NCBI RefSeq assembly: GCF_000373625.1
Contig: NZ_KB891996.1
Coordinates: 310,001-374,000 of the forward strand
Source of the DNA: Streptomyces sp. LaPpAH-108
GTDB taxonomy: Bacteria; Actinomycetota; Actinomycetes; Streptomycetales; Streptomycetaceae
Length of the DNA: 64,000 nt
Direction: 5' to 3'
This document shows, piece after piece, positions 51,067-59,950 of this stretch. The position numbers were made by a program, and so were the translations under genes. Position 1 is the first letter of the stretch; each line of letters begins with the position of its first letter. Under the pieces are notes generated by a model. That model saw only the letters and a program-made list of their open reading frames with translations, searched no databases and was not told the origin of the DNA.

Positions 51067-52194
51067 TCAGCTGAGCGACTGCAGCGCGGCAGCGTCGTAC
51101 GGCTTCAGCTCGTCGAAGCGGCCGGACAGGACCTTCGCAGCCCACTCCGGGTCCTGGAGCAGCGCACGGCCGATCGCGACCATGTCGTACTCGCCGCTCT
51201 CCAGGCCGTCGAGGAGGTCGTCGATGCCCTTGACCGGGGCGCCCTCGCCCTGGAAGGCCTTGACGAAGTCGCCGTCCAGGCCGACCGAGCCGACGGTGAT
51301 GACCGGCTTGCCGGTGATCTTCTTGGTCCAGCCCGCGAGGTTGAGGTCGGAGCCGTCGAACTCGGGCTCCCAGTAGCGGCGGGTGGAGGCGTGGAAGACG
51401 TCGACACCGGCGGCGGACAGCGGCGTCAGGATCGCCTCCAGCTCCTCCGGGGTCTCCGCGAGGCGCGCGGTGTAGTCCTGCTGCTTCCACTGCGAGTAGC
51501 GGAAGATGATCGGGAACTCGGCGGAGACGCGCTCGCGGACGGCCGCGACGATCTCGGCGGAGAACTGGGCGCGGGCGACCGGGTCGCCCCCGTAGGCGTC
51601 GGTGCGGCGGTTGGTGCCCGCCCACAGGAACTGGTCGAGAAGGTAGCCGTGGGCACCATGGATCTCGACACCGTCGAAGCCGATGCGCTCGGCGTCGGCG
51701 GCGGCCTGCGCGAACGCGGCGATGACGTCGTCCACGTCGGACTGCGTCATGGCCTTGCCCTTGGGCTCGGCGCCCTCCTTGTGGATGCCGGACGGGCCCA
51801 CGGCGGGAGCGTCCGCGAACGGCGGCTCGCCCTGCTTGCGGACCATGCCGATGTGCCACAGCTGCGGGACGATCGTGCCGCCCGCCGCGTGCACCTCCCG
51901 CGCGACCTTCGCCCAGCCCGCGAGCTGGTCCTCGCCATGGAAGCGCGGCACGCTGTCGCTCTGACCGGCCGAGTCGTGGCCGACGTAGGTGCCCTCGGTG
52001 ACGATGAGGCCGACACCGTTCGCGGCGCGGCGGGAGTAGTACGACACCACGTCCTCACCGGGGATGCCGCCCGGCGAGAACATGCGGGTCATCGGCGCCA
52101 TCACGATCCGGTTCGGGACGGTCAGGCCGTTGAGCTGGATCGGGCGGGACAGGAGCTGGGCCGCGCGGGAGGCGGCGGGCGTCGTGACGGTCAC
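51067..52194 (-). CDS. NADH:flavin oxidoreductase (old yellow enzyme family)
   Basis: A 375-residue FMN enzyme with a TIM barrel. Motifs are LTVPNRIVMAPMTRMFSPGG at the N-terminus, VPQLWHIGMV, FDGVEIHGAHGYLLDQFLW with the conserved His-Ala-His region, and MVAIGRALLQDPEWA. The family reduces activated alkenes. GAGGAG precedes the GTG at 52194 at a good distance. It stands alone on the minus strand. Confidence 0.93.
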   Translation of the reverse strand: MTVTTPAASRAAQLLSRPIQLNGLTVPNRIVMAPMTRMFSPGGIPGEDVVSYYSRRAANGVGLIVTEGTYVGHDSAGQSDSVPRFHGEDQLAGWAKVAREVHAAGGTIVPQLWHIGMVRKQGEPPFADAPAVGPSGIHKEGAEPKGKAMTQSDVDDVIAAFAQAAADAERIGFDGVEIHGAHGYLLDQFLWAGTNRRTDAYGGDPVARAQFSAEIVAAVRERVSAEFPIIFRYSQWKQQDYTARLAETPEELEAILTPLSAAGVDVFHASTRRYWEPEFDGSDLNLAGWTKKITGKPVITVGSVGLDGDFVKAFQGEGAPVKGIDDLLDGLESGEYDMVAIGRALLQDPEWAAKVLSGRFDELKPYDAAALQSLS

Positions 52195-52382
52195 GTGGGG
52201 GGCTCCTCGTGAGTACGGTGGGGCTACGGTGTTGACCAGGCGGTATGTGCGCACGCAATTGTGCACCCCCTGAAACAACCCGCCGCCCACGACCCCGTAT
52301 TCCGCCCCTTCGCGCCCCGCCTTGTGACCCCGGCCACCTCGCCCCTCGGCCACACCGGGACACACACCCGCGCGCGAACGCG

Positions 52383-52994
52383 CTACTCGACGCCCTCCAC
52401 CAGCTCGTCCAGCGCCCGCCGGGCCAAGGGGACGAACCGCTGCCGACAGGCCTCCACCAGGGCCTCCGTCTCGGCGGCGGCCGAACGGTAACCCTCGATC
52501 CGGGTTTCACTCGGCGCCCCCTGGCCCCTCCCCGTCAGCGCCTCGATCGGCGGCCCGATATGCCGGTCCACGGCCCGCGCGTACTCCTCGGCGACCTGCG
52601 CGACATCCTCCGGCCCCTCCAGTTGAACCGCGTCGGCCGCGCGACGAGTCGCCCGTACGGCGTCGATCGCGACGCCCCGCCGGACGTCGTAGCGATGCTG
52701 GTCGAACGGTTCGAGGACGAGCCGCCCCAACTGCCACACAGCGCCCTGCGCTTCATGGGCGGCGTCCATCAGGTCCTGATACGCGGCCTGCCGGCGGTCC
52801 CTGCGCCACTTCTGGTGCTCAGCCCGCAGCTCGCGCCGCCGGTCCCGCTCCCGCGCGGCCTCTTCCCGCATCTGCTGCCGTTCGAGTGCCTCGTTCCTGC
52901 GCCGCTCGGCCAGCGCCGCCGCCCACGCGGTCAGCCCGCTGCCGAGCAGGGTGCCGCAGATCGCGATGACCGTCGTACTCAGACTGCTCGCCAT
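52383..52994 (-). CDS. Membrane-anchored coiled-coil protein of unknown function
   Basis: A 203-residue protein. One N-terminal transmembrane helix (VIAICGTLLGSGLTAWAAAL) is followed by a long charged helix (ERRRNEALERQQMREEAARE, RDRRRELRAEHQKWRRDRRQ) that should form a coiled coil, then a helical cytoplasmic domain. Such proteins are often annotated as hypothetical in Streptomyces. It is next to, but separate from, the TetR gene. Confidence 0.78.
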   Translation of the reverse strand: MASSLSTTVIAICGTLLGSGLTAWAAALAERRRNEALERQQMREEAARERDRRRELRAEHQKWRRDRRQAAYQDLMDAAHEAQGAVWQLGRLVLEPFDQHRYDVRRGVAIDAVRATRRAADAVQLEGPEDVAQVAEEYARAVDRHIGPPIEALTGRGQGAPSETRIEGYRSAAAETEALVEACRQRFVPLARRALDELVEGVE

Positions 52995-53062
52995 GGCAGG
53001 ACAGTGTGGCGGAGCGCACCACCCCACGTCTGGCGCCCGGCCGTCGGGCGCGGCCCGGCCGC

Positions 53063-53641
53063 CTACGACCCCGCTCCCGCCGCTCCCTTCACCACCCCGC
53101 TCACCAGGATCGCCCCCGCCACCACCTCGAAAAGATGGTCCGCGCGGGGGGCCAGGGCGGGCTGGTCGCCGAGCCAGGCGAGGGCGGCGATGAGGGCGAA
53201 GAGGTCGGTGCCGTCGAGGTCGGGGCGGGCGGTGCCGGAGGACTGGGCGCGGGCCAGGAGGCGGGCACCGGCCGCGCGGAGGGTGACACAGGAGGCGTGG
53301 AGGGCGGAGTCGGGGTCGTCGATGGCGGCGGCCATCAGGACGGTGACGCCCCGGTACGCGGTCGTCCAGGCGACGCAGTCGCGCACCCAGGAGACGAGGG
53401 CGTCCTCGGGCGCGCGGGACTCCTCGAACTCGGCCGCCCGCGCGGTCAGTTCGTCGAAGCTCGTCCGGAGCAGGGCCTCCAGCAGGGCCTCGCGGGTCGG
53501 GAAGTGGCGCAGCAGGGTGGCGAGGCCGACCCCGGCGCGGCGGGCGATGTCGCGCAGCGACACGTCGGTGCCCTGCTCGGCGAGGGCGGCGCCCGCGGTC
53601 GCCAGCAGGTGATCGCGGTTCTTCCTGGCGTCGGCGCGCAT
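53063..53641 (-). CDS. TetR family transcriptional regulator
   Basis: A 192-residue TetR protein. The helix-turn-helix is VSLRDIARRAGVGLATLLRH, followed by FPTREALLEALL. The C-terminal ligand domain is unspecific. It is divergent from the quinone reductase-like gene, and the gap between them contains several palindromes, so it likely represses both itself and that gene. Confidence 0.9.
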   Translation of the reverse strand: MRADARKNRDHLLATAGAALAEQGTDVSLRDIARRAGVGLATLLRHFPTREALLEALLRTSFDELTARAAEFEESRAPEDALVSWVRDCVAWTTAYRGVTVLMAAAIDDPDSALHASCVTLRAAGARLLARAQSSGTARPDLDGTDLFALIAALAWLGDQPALAPRADHLFEVVAGAILVSGVVKGAAGAGS

Positions 53642-53658
53642 CGGCTCCCCTTGCTGTC

Positions 53659-53728
53659 CGGATCAGTGACCCATATATTCGGATCAGTGATCCGGATAGG
53701 TGGACCACTGAACCGGATAAGCCTATCC
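53659..53728. promoter_or_regulatory. Operator cluster between tetR and the oxidoreductase gene
   Basis: CGGATCA-G-TGATCCG (53680-53694) is a perfect 7-bp inverted repeat. A degenerate copy, CGGATCAGTGACCCA, lies at 53659-53673, 21 bp upstream. A third palindrome, GGATA-N4-TATCC, spans 53715-53728. The near-identical first two elements suggest two TetR dimer sites in the divergent promoter. Confidence 0.65.
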
Positions 53729-53752
53729 CGCCATGCGAGCAGGGGAAACACG

Positions 53753-54772
53753 ATGACGACACCCACGATGAGGGCGATCCGGCTGCACGAGTACGGCGGC
53801 CCCGAGGTCCTGCGCTACGACGACGGGGTACCGCTCCCCGAGCCCGGCCCCGGCGAGGTGCTGATCCGCGTCCACGCGGTCGGCGTCAACCCGCCCGACT
53901 GGTATCTGCGCGGCGGCATGACCACCATGCCCGGCGAGACCGGGTCGACGGTCCGCCTCCCGGTGATCCCCGGCACGGACGTCTCGGGCGTCGTCGCGGC
54001 CGTCGCCCCCGACGCGCACGGCTTCACCGTCGGCGACGAGGTCTACGGCCTCCTGCGCTTCCCCAGCTTCGACGGCCACGCCTACGCCGAGTACGTGACG
54101 GCCCCCGCCGCCGACCTCGCCCGCAAACCGCCCGGCATCGACCACCTCCACGCCGCCGGGGCGCCCATGGCCGGGCTCACGGCATGGCAGTTCCTGATCG
54201 ACCCCGGCCACGACCGCCCCTCCCCTTTCCAGGAGACCCCGCACCGCCCGGCCCCCCTCGGCCCCGGCACGACCGTCCTCGTCAACGGCGCGGCGGGCGG
54301 CGTAGGACACCTCGCGGTCCAGCTCGCCAAGTGGCGGGGCGCGCGGGTCATCGCGGTGGCCTCCGGCGCGCACGAGGCGTTCCTCCGCGACCTCGGCGCC
54401 GACCGGTTCATCGACTACACCCGGGCCCGCCCCGAAGACCTCGTCCACGATCTCGACCTCGTCCTGGACACGGTCGGCGGGCCCCACAGCGGGCGGTTCC
54501 TCTCCACGCTGAAGCCGGGCGGCTCCCTCTTCCCCGTCTTCCCCGGCGAGTTCGACGCCGAGGAGGTCGCGAAGCGGGGAATCACCGTGTCCACGGCCCA
54601 GGTTCGCTCCAGCGGAGCCCAACTCGCCGAGCTGGCCGAGCTGTTGGACGCGGGTACGATCCGTGTCGCGCTCGACAGCACCTACCCGCTCGCGGAGGCC
54701 CGCGCCGCGCACGAGCGGGCCGCCCGGGGGCACATCCAGGGCAAGCTCGTCCTCACGGTTCCGCAGGACTGA
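53753..54772 (+). CDS. NADP-dependent zinc-independent MDR oxidoreductase (quinone reductase-like)
   Basis: A 339-residue medium-chain dehydrogenase/reductase. It has MRAIRLHEYGGPEVLRYDDG at the start, PGTDVSGVVAAVAP, the nucleotide-binding motif VLVNGAAGGVGHLAVQLAKW and the final AHERAARGHIQGKLVLTV. No catalytic zinc cysteines are present, so it fits the quinone oxidoreductase or enoyl reductase group. AGGGGAAACACG precedes the ATG. Its expression is probably controlled by the divergent TetR protein. Confidence 0.93.
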   Translation: MTTPTMRAIRLHEYGGPEVLRYDDGVPLPEPGPGEVLIRVHAVGVNPPDWYLRGGMTTMPGETGSTVRLPVIPGTDVSGVVAAVAPDAHGFTVGDEVYGLLRFPSFDGHAYAEYVTAPAADLARKPPGIDHLHAAGAPMAGLTAWQFLIDPGHDRPSPFQETPHRPAPLGPGTTVLVNGAAGGVGHLAVQLAKWRGARVIAVASGAHEAFLRDLGADRFIDYTRARPEDLVHDLDLVLDTVGGPHSGRFLSTLKPGGSLFPVFPGEFDAEEVAKRGITVSTAQVRSSGAQLAELAELLDAGTIRVALDSTYPLAEARAAHERAARGHIQGKLVLTVPQD

Positions 54773-54782
54773 ACCACCGCCG

Positions 54783-55022
54783 TCAGGGCGACTCGATCTG
54801 GGCGCGGAGGCGGGCGTCCCGGTTCAACCGCCGTACGCGTTCCCGCAGTACGTCGGCGGGCTCGGCCTCTCCGAGTTCGCCCGGCGGTACGTCCCACTCC
54901 CGGCCCCCGCCGACCGGGCGCAGCTGCACCCGGCCGCCGACCCGGCCCATGACCTCCCCGATACGGCCGTTCCGCGCGTCCTTCGCGTACGCGCCGACAG
55001 CCGGGGGCTCGGGTACGGTCAC
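54783..55022 (-). CDS. Small conserved protein of unknown function
   Basis: A 79-residue protein with the core VGAYAKDARNGRIGEVMGRV and REWDVPPGELGEAEPADVLR, probably a small beta barrel followed by a helix. It overlaps the stop of the upstream gene by four bases, so the two form an operon. No function is assigned. Confidence 0.75.
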   Translation of the reverse strand: MTVPEPPAVGAYAKDARNGRIGEVMGRVGGRVQLRPVGGGREWDVPPGELGEAEPADVLRERVRRLNRDARLRAQIESP

Positions 55023-55225
55023 TCCTCATCACCCTGCCCCGCGACCACGTCCGCCAGCCGGGAGGCCACGGCCACGTTGCAACGGCCCAGGTCGATCAGG
55101 GCGTTGGGGTCGCCGTAGATACCGGTGACCAGATCGACCCGCAGCGAGGGCAGCACGACGCCGGCCTCCTTGAGGGCTGTACGCAGTCGTTCCACGGCCT
55201 GCTCTGCGGTGGCTTGCGGCTTCAT
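55019..55225 (-). CDS. Small conserved protein of unknown function
   Basis: A 68-residue protein. The core LPSLRVDLVTGIYGDPNALI and LGRCNVAVASRLADVVAG is protein-like. The ATG at 55225 lies behind GGAGGAT, about ten bases away; a GTG at 55243 is the alternative. It overlaps the next gene. Together with the divergent XRE gene it belongs to the XRE/DUF397 type of cluster that is abundant in Streptomyces. Confidence 0.75.
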   Translation of the reverse strand: MKPQATAEQAVERLRTALKEAGVVLPSLRVDLVTGIYGDPNALIDLGRCNVAVASRLADVVAGQGDEE

Positions 55226-55343
55226 CGCTGATTCATCCTCCACGCTGAGTATTGATGTTCCGCACACAGCGTGGTCGCTCCGCTTTTACCCTGGCCAGAG
55301 GGGGAGTCCCAACACGTCCATCTGTGGGACGAGGAGTGAACTC

Positions 55344-56183
55344 ATGCCAGGACCTAAGGATCTCGACCCGGCGTCGTCACCCCGAGCAATGATCGGGGCG
55401 GAGTTGCGCCATGCGCGCGAGCGGAAGGGGTTGAGTCAGGAACAGTTGGGCCAGCTTCTGTTCGTCAGCGGGTCCTACATTGGTCAACTGGAGGCGGGTA
55501 CGCGCCGGATGCAGCCGGAGTACGCGCGTCTCCTGGACCAGGCGTTGGACACGGGCGACTTCTTCACGCGCAACTGTGCGGCGGCAGCCAAGTCGAAGTA
55601 CCCAGAACATTTCGTCGAAGCGGCAGAAGCGGAGGCGCAGGCCACTGCGATCAGGCAGTACACGCCCCTACTGATCCCCGGGCTGCTCCAGACTCCCGCC
55701 TACGCACGTGCCGTCTTCCGCGCCTACCGGCCAACGGCATCGGAGCAGAAGCTGGATGACCTGGTGTCCATGCGGATCGCGCGCACGCTCCTCCTGGACG
55801 ATCCAACAAACCTCTTGTTTTGGGTCGTGATCGACGAGGCGGCCCTGCGTCGCATGACAGGCGGCCGGACAGTGATGGCGGAGGCGGTACGGCGGGTGGC
55901 CGACGTGGCCCGGGAGCACCGGGCTATCGTGCAGGTGCTGCCATTCGACGCCGGAGCGCACGTTGCGATGGAAGGGTCCGTCAAGTTGATGGACTTCGAA
56001 GGCGCTCCGCCGGTGCTCTACTTCGAGGGGGTCGGCACCGGGCGCCTGGAGGACGAACCATCCATCGTCATGCACCACAGGCGTACCTTCGAGTTGCTGG
56101 CAGCCTCTGCTCTCTCACCAGCCAACTCCCTTGTTCTGCTTGATGCAATGGCACAGGATTACGCACATGAGGAACACCCCTGA
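55344..56183 (+). CDS. XRE family regulator with DUF5753 domain
   Basis: A 279-residue protein. The N-terminal Xre helix-turn-helix is LRHARERKGLSQEQLGQLLF followed by VSGSYIGQLEAGTRRMQPEY. DUF5753 covers residues 95-275 (IRQYTPLLIPGLLQTPAYAR, VIDEAALRRMTGG, VLPFDAGAHVAMEGSVKLMD). GAGGAGTGAACTC precedes the ATG. It overlaps the following DUF397 gene by 17 bp. Such pairs resemble the BldB/WhiJ-like systems of Streptomyces, where the DUF397 protein antagonises the regulator. Confidence 0.93.
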   Translation: MPGPKDLDPASSPRAMIGAELRHARERKGLSQEQLGQLLFVSGSYIGQLEAGTRRMQPEYARLLDQALDTGDFFTRNCAAAAKSKYPEHFVEAAEAEAQATAIRQYTPLLIPGLLQTPAYARAVFRAYRPTASEQKLDDLVSMRIARTLLLDDPTNLLFWVVIDEAALRRMTGGRTVMAEAVRRVADVAREHRAIVQVLPFDAGAHVAMEGSVKLMDFEGAPPVLYFEGVGTGRLEDEPSIVMHHRRTFELLAASALSPANSLVLLDAMAQDYAHEEHP

Positions 56184-56373
56184 GCTAGGCCCGAACTCAG
56201 TCACCTGGCGCAAGTCGACGTACAGCGGCGGCAGCGGCGGCGACTGTCTGGAAGTGGCCGACGCTCATCCCGCCCTCATCCCCGTGCGCGACTCGAAGAG
56301 CCCCCTCGGCCCGAAGCTCGCCTTCCAGCCGGGCGCCTGGTCGGCGTTCGTGGAAGCCCTCAAGCGAGGCTGA
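56167..56373 (+). CDS. DUF397 protein, first copy
   Basis: A 68-residue protein with the DUF397 core WRKSTYSGGSGGDCLEVADA and PVRDSKSPLGPKLAFQPGAW. The start at 56167 lies inside the end of the XRE gene, which implies translational coupling. DUF397 proteins are thought to act as partners of the DUF5753-XRE regulators. Confidence 0.9.
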   Translation: MRNTPELGPNSVTWRKSTYSGGSGGDCLEVADAHPALIPVRDSKSPLGPKLAFQPGAWSAFVEALKRG

Positions 56374-56377
56374 CCAG

Positions 56378-56578
56378 ATGCGGCGGAGTGTCGGCAGCAT
56401 GGAACCCGCTTGGCGCAAGTCGACATACAGCGGCGGCAGCGGCGGCAACTGCCTGGAAGTGGCCGACGCCCACCCCACCCACATCCCGGTCCGCGACTCC
56501 AAGAATCCCCACGGCCCAAACCTCCTGCTCCCGCCGGAGGCATGGTCCGCGTTCGTGGAGGACCTCAAACGCGACTGA
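56378..56578 (+). CDS. DUF397 protein, second copy
   Basis: A 66-residue paralogue of the preceding gene (WRKSTYSGGSGGNCLEVADA, PVRDSKNPHGPNLLLPPEAW), four bases after its stop. Local duplication is clear at both protein and DNA level. The start may be the first ATG or the one seven codons later. Confidence 0.88.
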   Translation: MRRSVGSMEPAWRKSTYSGGSGGNCLEVADAHPTHIPVRDSKNPHGPNLLLPPEAWSAFVEDLKRD

Positions 56579-56601
56579 CCAGACGCCCCTGCCCAAGGCC
56601 G

Positions 56602-56760
56602 GTTCAGCGGCGGGGAGTGCCTAGGAGCAGCCCCCGCTGCAGCGGATCGTGCGCCTGACCTGCCCGGACCCCCCGTGGGCGGGAGGCCGTCCCCGCCTCC
56701 TTCCAGCGCACCAGGACCTGGAAGGAGTCGCCCGACCCGTCAACCGCACCGCAAGCGCAC
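56602..56760 (+). pseudogene. Possible remnant of a third DUF397 copy
   Basis: Just after the second copy, TTCAGCGGCGGGGAGTGCCT would read FSGGECL, similar to the SGGSGGNCLEVA core. Downstream text reads PAHQDLEGVA in another frame, similar to the PxxW end of the family. The reading frame is not kept. The resemblance is short and may be chance. Confidence 0.25.
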
Positions 56761-56800
56761 TGCCGACACCCTGGCCGCGCTCAAGTCGAGCCGTGCCGGC

Positions 56801-57178
56801 TCAGGAGGCAGACGGCTCGATCTCCCCCGCGAAGACGATGACCTGGTCGATGAGGCTCCGTCGCAGATGGACGACGTCCGTCCCCGCCAGGCGGGGGCCT
56901 CCGTCCGGCGTGGTGAAGACCCACTGGTACCGGGCCCATTCGCCAGGCATGTCCACCGCTGAGCAGCGCACCATCGTGCCGGTCCCCGCCGGGTGGCGCC
57001 GGATGTCCAGCACGAACCGCTCGACCGCCTCGATTCCTTCGCTGCGACCCAACGGTCCCCAGAAGACCACGTCCGAGGTCAGGGCCTGGGAGAGCAGGGC
57101 CGTCACATAGCTGTCGTTCGAGGCGTTGAACGCGGAGATGAACGTGTCGATCGCGGAGCGTGCGGTCTCTTCCTGCAT
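56801..57178 (-). CDS. NTF2/SnoaL-like protein
   Basis: A 125-residue cone-shaped alpha+beta fold. It starts MQEETARSAIDTFISAFNAS, followed by SDVVFWGPLGRSEGIEAVER and YQWVFTTPDGGPRLAGTDVV, which match the nuclear transport factor 2-like superfamily. Members bind small polycyclic or sterol-like ligands, or act as cyclases. No pathway is indicated here. Confidence 0.87.
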   Translation of the reverse strand: MQEETARSAIDTFISAFNASNDSYVTALLSQALTSDVVFWGPLGRSEGIEAVERFVLDIRRHPAGTGTMVRCSAVDMPGEWARYQWVFTTPDGGPRLAGTDVVHLRRSLIDQVIVFAGEIEPSAS

Positions 57179-57252
57179 GCCCCAGTAATACCAGCCGTTT
57201 CGCGTGCGCTCGATCCCTGCCCCGAGCGGCGCCCCCCACCTAAGATCACCCC

Positions 57253-57882
57253 GTGCCGCCCCTCAGCAACTCCCCCTTGATCACGGCGTTTCCGGCCGAA
57301 CTTGCCGCCGACGCGGAAGCCGTGGTGGCCGTCATGCCCGCCTCCCGGCTCACCTCTCCTATCGACTTCTCGGTCGTCGTGGCAGGCCAGTACGTCACCA
57401 TCCCCGAGCGCGTCTACAACGACGAACCACCAGCGGACGCGCTGTCGCCGCGCCAACGGCAGCTCCTGCACTGCCTGTACTCACGGCACCACGACGGCAG
57501 GGTGCGGCAGCGGCACCTGGAGCAGATCATCGGGTCCGCCGACCCCTGGGTCCTACCGTTCGTGGTGCGGCTGGCCGGTGAGTACGTCCTGGAGATCCTG
57601 GTCGTCATCCGCGACGCGCTCCGCGACCTCGCCCTGCCCGGCACCGGAACCCGGCTCGCGTACGGGACGTTCCTCACGGACAACCCGGAGTTCTACGCAC
57701 GCACCCAGCGGCGGGTCGTGAGCTACTGGAACAGCAACCACCGCGCCGCGTACACCAGTTTCCGGGGCTACCCGGGCTCCACCCTCCTCGACCTCCTGCA
57801 CTCGACCACCACCGGCCTCACCGACCACCCGCTGCCCCGCCTCACCCCCGCCACGAGCCCCAGGCTCGACGGCTACTGCTAG
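57253..57882 (+). CDS. Conserved hypothetical protein
   Basis: A 209-residue soluble protein starting with a GTG. Conserved-looking segments are SPRQRQLLHCLYSRHHDGRV, DPWVLPFVVRLAGEYVLEIL and RRVVSYWNSNHRAAYTSFRG. It occurs as a hypothetical protein in Streptomyces, and I recognise no domain. Confidence 0.82.
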   Translation: MPPLSNSPLITAFPAELAADAEAVVAVMPASRLTSPIDFSVVVAGQYVTIPERVYNDEPPADALSPRQRQLLHCLYSRHHDGRVRQRHLEQIIGSADPWVLPFVVRLAGEYVLEILVVIRDALRDLALPGTGTRLAYGTFLTDNPEFYARTQRRVVSYWNSNHRAAYTSFRGYPGSTLLDLLHSTTTGLTDHPLPRLTPATSPRLDGYC

Positions 57883-57933
57883 GCATCCCCGGGCCCGCTG
57901 AAAAGACCCCCGCTACCGGACCGAGGTGGACCG

Positions 57934-58191
57934 ATGAGACCGAGCACCGACCAACTGAAGGGACTCGCGGAGGCGTTCGCCTGCGTCACCCTCGCCGGGA
58001 TGTGCGTCTGGATGGCCGTCGACGGCGAGTACATCGCCTGGGCCGTCGCGCTCGGCAGCCTCTCGTTCGCGTGGGACGTGTGGCGGAGGTTCAGGCGCAG
58101 CCGTGACGAGAAGAAGACCCCGCGAACGCCCGAGGGCGGCACCTCCCCCGGTAACCCGGAGGGAAGTGCCGCCCTCGGAAAGGACAGTTGA
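57934..58191 (+). CDS. Small membrane-associated protein
   Basis: An 85-residue protein. Two short hydrophobic segments (LAEAFACVTLAGMCVWMAV and EYIAWAVALGSLSFAWDVW) are followed by a basic, Gly/Pro-rich tail. It converges on groEL with only 11 bp between. Function is unknown. Confidence 0.7.
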   Translation: MRPSTDQLKGLAEAFACVTLAGMCVWMAVDGEYIAWAVALGSLSFAWDVWRRFRRSRDEKKTPRTPEGGTSPGNPEGSAALGKDS

Positions 58192-58202
58192 TCCGAGAAG
58201 GA

Positions 58203-59825
58203 TCAGAAGTCCATGTCACCGCCCGGCATACCGCCCGGAGCAGCCGCGGCGGCCTTCTCCGGCTTGTCGGCGATGACGGCCTCGGTGGTGAGGAAGAGCG
58301 CGGCGATGGAGGCCGCGTTCTGCAGCGCGGAGCGCGTGACCTTCGCCGGGTCGATGATGCCCTCGGCGATCATGTCGACGTACTCGCCGGTCGCGGCGTT
58401 CAGGCCGTTGCCGACGGGCAGGTTGCGGACCTTCTCCACGACGACGCCGCCCTCGAGACCACCGTTGACGGCGATCTGCTTCAGCGGGGCCTCAAGGGCG
58501 AGCTTGACCGCGTTGGCACCGGTCGCCTCGTCGCCCGACAGCTCCAGCTTGTCGAAGACCTGACCCGCCTGCAGCAGGGCCACGCCACCACCGGCGACGA
58601 TGCCCTCCTCGACGGCCGCCTTGGCGTTGCGCACGGCGTCCTCGATGCGGTGCTTGCGCTCCTTGAGCTCCACCTCGGTGGCAGCACCGGCCTTGATGAC
58701 CGCCACGCCGCCCGCGAGCTTCGCCAGGCGCTCCTGAAGCTTCTCGCGGTCGTAGTCCGAGTCGCTGTTCTCGATCTCGGCGCGGATCTGGTTCACGCGG
58801 CCCTGCACCTGCTCCGAGGAACCGGCGCCGTCCACGATCGTGGTCTCGTCCTTGGTGACGACGACCTTGCGGGCGCGGCCCAGGAGGTCCAGCGTCGCGT
58901 TCTCGAGCTTGAGGCCGACCTCCTCGGAGATGACCTCGCCGCCCGTGAGGATGGCGATGTCGCCGAGCATGGCCTTGCGGCGGTCGCCGAAGCCCGGGGC
59001 CTTGACGGCGACGGACTTGAAGGTGCCGCGGATCTTGTTGACGACCAGGGTCGACAGGGCCTCGCCCTCGACGTCCTCGGCGATGATCAGCAGCGGCTTG
59101 CCCGACTGCATGACCTTCTCCAGGAGCGGGAGCAGGTCCTTGACCGAGGAGATCTTGGAGTTGGCGATGAGGATGTACGGGTCCTCGAGCACCGCCTCCA
59201 TGCGCTCCATGTCGGTCGCGAAGTAGGCGGAGATGTAGCCCTTGTCGAAGCGCATGCCCTCGGTGAGCTCAAGCTCCAGACCGAAGGTGTTGCTCTCCTC
59301 GACGGTGATGACGCCTTCCTTGCCGACCTTGTCCATGGCCTCGGCGATCAGCTCGCCGATCTGGGTGTCGGCGGCGGAGATGGAGGCGGTGGAGGCGATC
59401 TGCTCCTTGGTCTCCACGTCCTTGGCCTGCTCAAGGAGAGCGGTGGAGACGGCCTCGACGGCCTTCTCGATACCGCGCTTGAGGGCCATCGGGTTGGCAC
59501 CGGCGGCTACGTTGCGCAGGCCCTCCTTGACCAGGGCCTGGGCCAGCACGGTCGCGGTGGTCGTACCGTCGCCGGCGACGTCGTCCGTCTTCTTGGCGAC
59601 TTCCTTGACCAGCTCGGCGCCGATCTTCTCGTACGGGTCCTCGAGCTCGATCTCCTTGGCGATGGAGACACCATCGTTGGTGATCGTGGGGGCGCCCCAC
59701 TTCTTCTCGAGGACGACGTTGCGGCCCTTGGGGCCGAGCGTCACCTTGACGGCGTCCGCGAGCTGGTTCATGCCGCGCTCGAGGCCGCGCCGCGCCTCCT
59801 CGTCGAACGCGATGATCTTGGCCAT
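58203..59825 (-). CDS. groEL: Chaperonin GroEL (solo copy, GroEL2 type)
   Basis: A complete 540-residue 60-kDa chaperonin: MAKIIAFDEEARRGLERGMN at the start, ATP-binding GDGTTTATVLAQ near residue 86, and the C-terminal Gly-Met tail GGMPGGDMDF. No groES is adjacent, which is the usual Streptomyces arrangement for the second groEL gene, with the groES-groEL1 operon elsewhere. GGAGGG precedes the ATG. Two CIRCE elements and a sigma-70-like promoter lie upstream, so it is under HrcA heat-shock control. Confidence 0.97.
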   Translation of the reverse strand: MAKIIAFDEEARRGLERGMNQLADAVKVTLGPKGRNVVLEKKWGAPTITNDGVSIAKEIELEDPYEKIGAELVKEVAKKTDDVAGDGTTTATVLAQALVKEGLRNVAAGANPMALKRGIEKAVEAVSTALLEQAKDVETKEQIASTASISAADTQIGELIAEAMDKVGKEGVITVEESNTFGLELELTEGMRFDKGYISAYFATDMERMEAVLEDPYILIANSKISSVKDLLPLLEKVMQSGKPLLIIAEDVEGEALSTLVVNKIRGTFKSVAVKAPGFGDRRKAMLGDIAILTGGEVISEEVGLKLENATLDLLGRARKVVVTKDETTIVDGAGSSEQVQGRVNQIRAEIENSDSDYDREKLQERLAKLAGGVAVIKAGAATEVELKERKHRIEDAVRNAKAAVEEGIVAGGGVALLQAGQVFDKLELSGDEATGANAVKLALEAPLKQIAVNGGLEGGVVVEKVRNLPVGNGLNAATGEYVDMIAEGIIDPAKVTRSALQNAASIAALFLTTEAVIADKPEKAAAAAPGGMPGGDMDF

Positions 59826-59950
59826 GTGAAGTGGTCCCTCCAGGACTGGGGGTGATTCCTTCGGACCGCGCCCGCGCCCGCGACGGACGGCTCGCCGGCC
59901 TCGTGGTTCCTTGCCCCACCCGGCCTGCGGGCCTCACCGACCCGGTCCTT

